The notes under the pieces were generated by a model. The model searched no databases. It saw only the letters and a list, made by a program, of their open reading frames with translations, and was not told where the DNA came from. The translations under genes were made by a program, and so were the position numbers. From Paraburkholderia bannensis (GTDB lineage Bacteria; Pseudomonadota; Gammaproteobacteria; Burkholderiales; Burkholderiaceae), in NCBI RefSeq assembly GCF_014200455.1, contig NZ_JACHBW010000005.1, forward strand, positions 62,001-126,000: DNA of 64,000 bases, written 5' to 3'. Shown here in pieces: positions 60,883 to 64,000 of this stretch. The first letter of the stretch is position 1. Every line of letters starts with the position of its first letter.

Positions 60883-61794
60883 TTATGAATTTGAAGGCAG
60901 TTCGGCATCGATTCCGGTCAGTTGAACCGATACGTCCCACAGTCGTCGTGCGAGTTCCGGATTCCGCGCGTCCTGAGAGGGAGTGCATTCAGCAGAAGGG
61001 CCTCGCAATTCGGAAGTTTTCGTCGGCCCGTAATAGCCGCCGGCCTTTATCTGTCCGGTCGCCGCTTGCAATGCACCCCACGCGCCTTGAGCCGGCGTGT
61101 TGAAAAACAGGCCGATCAATGACATTGCGATGTTGCCCCACCAGCTCTCGCGCGCAAGGTTGGTCCCAGCAAGGCCCGGATGGCAGGCCACCGCCGTAAC
61201 AGGTGTACCCGCCGCTCGCAGTCGCCGATCCAACTCAAAGATAAAAAGCAGATTCGCAAGCTTGCTGGCTGCATAGCGAGGCATCCACTTGTAACTCTTC
61301 TCCGCACTAAGATCGTCCCACTCGATCTTCGCGTTCTTGTGCAGACCGCTGCTCGTGACAACGATGCGCGACCCGGATGTTTCCATGAGCTTGGGCAACA
61401 TGAGCGCGGTGAACGCATAGCTACCAAGATGATTGACGCCGAACGTCAGTTCGAAGCCTTGCGCCGTGTGCTTTAACTTCGGGCCTTGCACGCCCGCATT
61501 ATTGATAAGCGCGTCGATGCGCGGCTCCTTTTCGGCCAGGTTTGCCGCGTTCCGCACGCTCGTCAGGTCTGCGAGGTCAAGCGGCAGGAATGCGAGATTT
61601 GCTTCTGATGTCTTCAGACGAATCCGGCTAATCGCTGCTTCCGCTTTCCGCTCGTCACGGCACGCGAGAAGCACCCTTGCTCGCCGCGCCGCCAACGTGT
61701 TCGCTATTTCAAAACCTATTCCGGTGTTGGCGCCGGTGACGATAAAAGTCTTTCCCGATTGATCGGGTACATCAGCATGGGTGAATCCGCTCAT
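60883..61794 (-). CDS. short-chain dehydrogenase/reductase
   Basis: The ATG at 61794 (SGFTHADVPDQSGKTFIVTG) gives 303 residues. The classical motifs are present: TGANTGIGFEIA, NNAGVQGP, and Y-x3-K in YAASKLANLL. This is the retinol-dehydrogenase/WW-oxidoreductase-like branch. It lies in a minus-strand run with an NAD(P)-binding gene and AzoR upstream and DsbA downstream. Confidence 0.9.
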   Translation of the reverse strand: MSGFTHADVPDQSGKTFIVTGANTGIGFEIANTLAARRARVLLACRDERKAEAAISRIRLKTSEANLAFLPLDLADLTSVRNAANLAEKEPRIDALINNAGVQGPKLKHTAQGFELTFGVNHLGSYAFTALMLPKLMETSGSRIVVTSSGLHKNAKIEWDDLSAEKSYKWMPRYAASKLANLLFIFELDRRLRAAGTPVTAVACHPGLAGTNLARESWWGNIAMSLIGLFFNTPAQGAWGALQAATGQIKAGGYYGPTKTSELRGPSAECTPSQDARNPELARRLWDVSVQLTGIDAELPSNS

Positions 61795-61823
61795 GGTGTG
61801 AACCTTGTCGAGACGTTGCTGCG

Positions 61824-62549
61824 TCAATGGTTGGCGACGCCTGGTGCGGCACACACGAACTTCCTGTCGGTCAACTGGTCAACCAGGAACTTCGCAAGAT
61901 TGCCTCTGGAGAGCTTCATACTGAGTTTGACCTTTCCATACCAACCCACGTCCACGCTGCCATCGGCAGGAGCATCCTTTAGGTTGGGGATGCGTACCAG
62001 TGTCCAGTCCAGTTCCTGATTGGCGACCAATTCACCAGTCGCCTTGATGTCCTCATACCCCTTGCGTGCGATAGCCTCGAACAACAGCGCGAACGCATGG
62101 CGTTTGAAGGCAAAGCCATCCTTGGGGGCGCGATAGGCAGCCGTAGAAATCTGGATAAGACGGCGCACGCCTGCGTGCTTCATCGCGGAGATGGTGTGCG
62201 TCAAGCCGTGCATGACCGGCTTATCGCCCGGCACCTTGAGACTGTTCGGGCCAAGGGCGCTAATGACCGCATCGGCACCTTGCACGCACTTCGCAATGGC
62301 ACCCTGGTCTTGCAGGTCGCCAACAACAATTTCGCCCCTTCCCGCGAACGATGCGAGTTTCTTGGCGTCGCTCGTATAGACCGACAGGTTGTAGCCCTGC
62401 TTCAAGGCTTCCTCGATGATGTGCCGTCCGGTCGGCCCCGTCGCACCGAACAGCGCGAGGGTTTTTTCCCCGGCCGTGTGGTCACGCAGCCTTCGCCAAC
62501 AAGGCTTTGACGGCCGTTTCGGTGTTGGTGATTGCGGCCTTCGCCGCAT
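61824..62549 (-). CDS. NAD(P)H-binding reductase-like protein, start uncertain
   Basis: The conserved part begins [22 protein letters not shown] at about 62465 and runs to the stop, ~214 residues: [32 protein letters not shown] and [11 protein letters not shown] are typical of BLVRB/NmrA-like NAD(P)-binding proteins. No ATG, GTG or TTG occurs in frame close to that point; the ATG at 62549 lies inside azoR in another frame. A GTG overlapping the azoR stop would fit coupling but is in a different frame, separated by a run of six A. The gene may be frameshifted at that run. Confidence 0.72.
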   Translation of the reverse strand: MRRRPQSPTPKRPSKPCWRRLRDHTAGEKTLALFGATGPTGRHIIEEALKQGYNLSVYTSDAKKLASFAGRGEIVVGDLQDQGAIAKCVQGADAVISALGPNSLKVPGDKPVMHGLTHTISAMKHAGVRRLIQISTAAYRAPKDGFAFKRHAFALLFEAIARKGYEDIKATGELVANQELDWTLVRIPNLKDAPADGSVDVGWYGKVKLSMKLSRGNLAKFLVDQLTDRKFVCAAPGVANH

Positions 62550-63099
62550 CGGGGCCCAAAACCGTGCCTTCGACACGCACCACTTCAACGTCGCTCAGGC
62601 CGATGAAACCGAGCAGGTGCAGCAGATAGTTGGTCTGAAAGTCGAACGCTGCCCAGGCACCTTCCGAGAACACGCCGCCGGCAGCGGTAACGAGGTAGAC
62701 TTTTTTACCGGTCAGCAGCCCCTTCGGCCCAGTATCGCCGTAGCCGAAGGTGACGCGCGGCCAGGTGACGTGATCGAACCACGCCTTGAGCTGCGAGGAC
62801 GGACCGAAGTTGATCATGCCCGAACCGAGCACGATCACATCGGCGACCTTCAACTCATCGACCAACGCTTGCGCGACCTTCACCGCCTCGACCTGTTCCG
62901 GCGTGCGATCTTCGGGCGACGTGATCCGGCCTTGGATGTAGGCTGGCGTGATGTGCGGCGGAGGATTCGCGGCAAGGTCGCGCACGGTCAGCGGGCCGCC
63001 CGAGCGGGCCTGGATGCCATGGGCGATTTCCGTTGCAAAGCGGGTGGAAAGGCTCTCAGCTCCGCGCGGGCTGGACGTGACAAGCAGGGTGTGGCTCAT
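62482..63099 (-). CDS. azoR: FMN-dependent NADH-azoreductase
   Basis: The ATG at 63099 follows GGGAG by 8 bases and gives 205 residues. The flavodoxin-like FMN site is in [17 protein letters not shown], with [20 protein letters not shown] and [11 protein letters not shown] forming the isoalloxazine pocket. These enzymes reduce quinones and azo dyes with NADH. It is the first gene of the minus-strand redox run and is divergent from an HxlR regulator. Confidence 0.92.
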   Translation of the reverse strand: MSHTLLVTSSPRGAESLSTRFATEIAHGIQARSGGPLTVRDLAANPPPHITPAYIQGRITSPEDRTPEQVEAVKVAQALVDELKVADVIVLGSGMINFGPSSQLKAWFDHVTWPRVTFGYGDTGPKGLLTGKKVYLVTAAGGVFSEGAWAAFDFQTNYLLHLLGFIGLSDVEVVRVEGTVLGPDAAKAAITNTETAVKALLAKAA

Positions 63100-63126
63100 G
63101 ATGGCTCCCAGGTATAAAATAAGAAC

Positions 63127-63151
63127 TAAGTCGGCTAATTTGCCTGACTTA
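63127..63151. promoter_or_regulatory. TAAGTCGGC...GCCTGACTTA inverted repeat, candidate HxlR operator
   Basis: Nine-base arms with one extra T and a six-base AT centre lie between azoR and the HxlR gene, 28 bases before azoR and 22-58 bases before the HxlR starts. The size fits the sites known for HxlR/YodB regulators. Confidence 0.6.
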
Positions 63152-63208
63152 CCAATTAATACGTAGGATGGTATGGTTCCTTCCTTGTTCCCACAAGAAG
63201 GCACACAC

Positions 63209-63643
63209 ATGTCACCTGGTCACATTGAGCTACCTGCCGATATACCTGCACCTGATGCCGGCGGCTGTGTGGCGACCCGCGACATATTGGATCGCATCGG
63301 CGACAAGTGGAGCCTCTACATTGTCGCTACGCTGGCCAATGGCCCGCGGCGCTTCAACGAATTGAAGCGCGGCATCGACGGCATTTCGCAGCGGATGCTG
63401 ACACTGACCTTGCGCGGGCTGGAGCGCGACGGACTGATAACGCGAACGATGTATCCAACGATTCCCCCTCGCGTCGATTACGAACTCACTGACATGGGAA
63501 GAACGCTGTTGAAGCCTGTCATGGCGCTGGTCAATTGGGCGAACGAGAATCAAGTCGCGATTGCCGAGGCGCATAAACGTTTTGACGAGGAGCCGGAGTC
63601 AGATCAAGTCTTGGTTCAGGGCGTTGTCTACCAGCGTCGATAA
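63209..63643 (+). CDS. HxlR-family regulator
   Basis: The ATG at 63209 gives 144 residues; an ATG at 63173 with AGGA before it is also possible. [45 protein letters not shown] and the wing [19 protein letters not shown] are typical. The early Cys (GGC) is at the position that senses electrophiles in YodB/QorR relatives. It probably represses the divergent azoR run. Confidence 0.92.
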   Translation: MSPGHIELPADIPAPDAGGCVATRDILDRIGDKWSLYIVATLANGPRRFNELKRGIDGISQRMLTLTLRGLERDGLITRTMYPTIPPRVDYELTDMGRTLLKPVMALVNWANENQVAIAEAHKRFDEEPESDQVLVQGVVYQRR

Positions 63644-64000
63644 AGGAGCCCAGGCTGTAGACCTGTGCAAACACGGCGGCGAAATCCAACTGACGGCTCG
63701 CGTTGGGACCTGTCCCAATGCCGATCTCTCTTGGGGTGCGAAGGCGCTTCATTTGCCGACCTATCCAACCAGGAGTCGGCCACGGCCGATCGGAAAAGTC
63801 GCATAGCCTGCTTGGGTGTCCGTTGCCTGAGCCAAACGGGACGCCTCAGCGTCTCGCCGTCAACGCAAACCAGTAACGCTTGGTGGCCGATCACGGACAA
63901 GCCAGCGCGACGCAGCGGCAGGGCCGGACGGGGGTGTCAGCGCCGACTGAATAGGCAGTGGCGAGAAGGGGAGGGGCTCGCCAGTGCAGCGGCGCCGCGG
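63644..64000. other. 357-base right-edge region without a supported gene
   Basis: Frames on the minus strand are open for up to 90 codons but show no known motif. GCCGATCGGAAAAGTCGC-like words recall the degenerate stretches at 52760 and 59800. The window ends here. Confidence 0.4.

Noticed and set aside
63531..63900. Minus-strand open frames at the right edge as a gene
   Set aside because: No recognisable motif, poor start context and resemblance to degenerate stretches elsewhere.

Overview
The window looks like a chromosome of a Burkholderiales bacterium close to Paraburkholderia or Caballeronia. GC is high and third codon positions are strongly GC-rich. The gene content also fits: an Azospirillum/Burkholderia-type oxidative L-arabinose pathway, FabV, many LysR, AraC and GntR regulators, several c-di-GMP enzymes and a chemoreceptor.

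Layout. (1) 0-8.8 kb, plus strand, is an L-arabinose operon: alpha-ketoglutaric semialdehyde dehydrogenase (cut by the window edge), an ACS-type MFS transporter, L-2-keto-3-deoxyarabonate dehydratase, L-arabinose 1-dehydrogenase and the AraFGH ABC importer, followed by a DUF5672 protein. (2) 8.8-17.7 kb, minus strand, holds two more sugar ABC importers. The first has a Tat-type binding protein, a permease and a one-domain ATPase with a GntR/FCD regulator. The second is a YtfQ-YtfR-YtfT-YjfF furanose importer. L-arabonate dehydratase (17.9 kb, plus) is divergent from ytfQ and completes the oxidative pathway except for a lactonase. (3) 19.8-24.5 kb: FabV, an extended SDR with a divergent LysR, an OsmC protein and a GNAT acetyltransferase. 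(4) 24.5-36 kb is signalling: a CSS-EAL phosphodiesterase, a GGEEF cyclase, an HD hydrolase with a divergent GlxA-type regulator, a 7TM histidine kinase, a CalE7-like hotdog thioesterase, a response regulator with an unfamiliar output region, and a chemoreceptor. (5) 36-44.7 kb: LysR with M20 peptidase and MHS transporter, an FRG-domain protein, a PAS-GGDQF-EAL protein, a YciI protein, and an enoyl-CoA hydratase paired with MarR. (6) 45.3 kb: tRNA-Gln(UUG). (7) 45.5-64 kb is a patchwork of regulator/target pairs (LysE/Lrp, NmrA/LysR, TonB receptor/AraC, NepI-like MFS, cyclophilin-like/LysR, DsbA/SDR/NAD(P)-binding/AzoR/HxlR), small envelope proteins, a decayed IS6-type transposase and a decayed tyrosine recombinase, so it reads as accessory DNA.

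The most interesting items are the kinase/thioesterase/regulator cluster at 30.5-33.9 kb with a helically phased 11-bp repeat array in its divergent promoter, and several self-consistent operator sets (MarR, GntR-like, HxlR). All functional calls come from reading protein motifs by eye; no database search was run.
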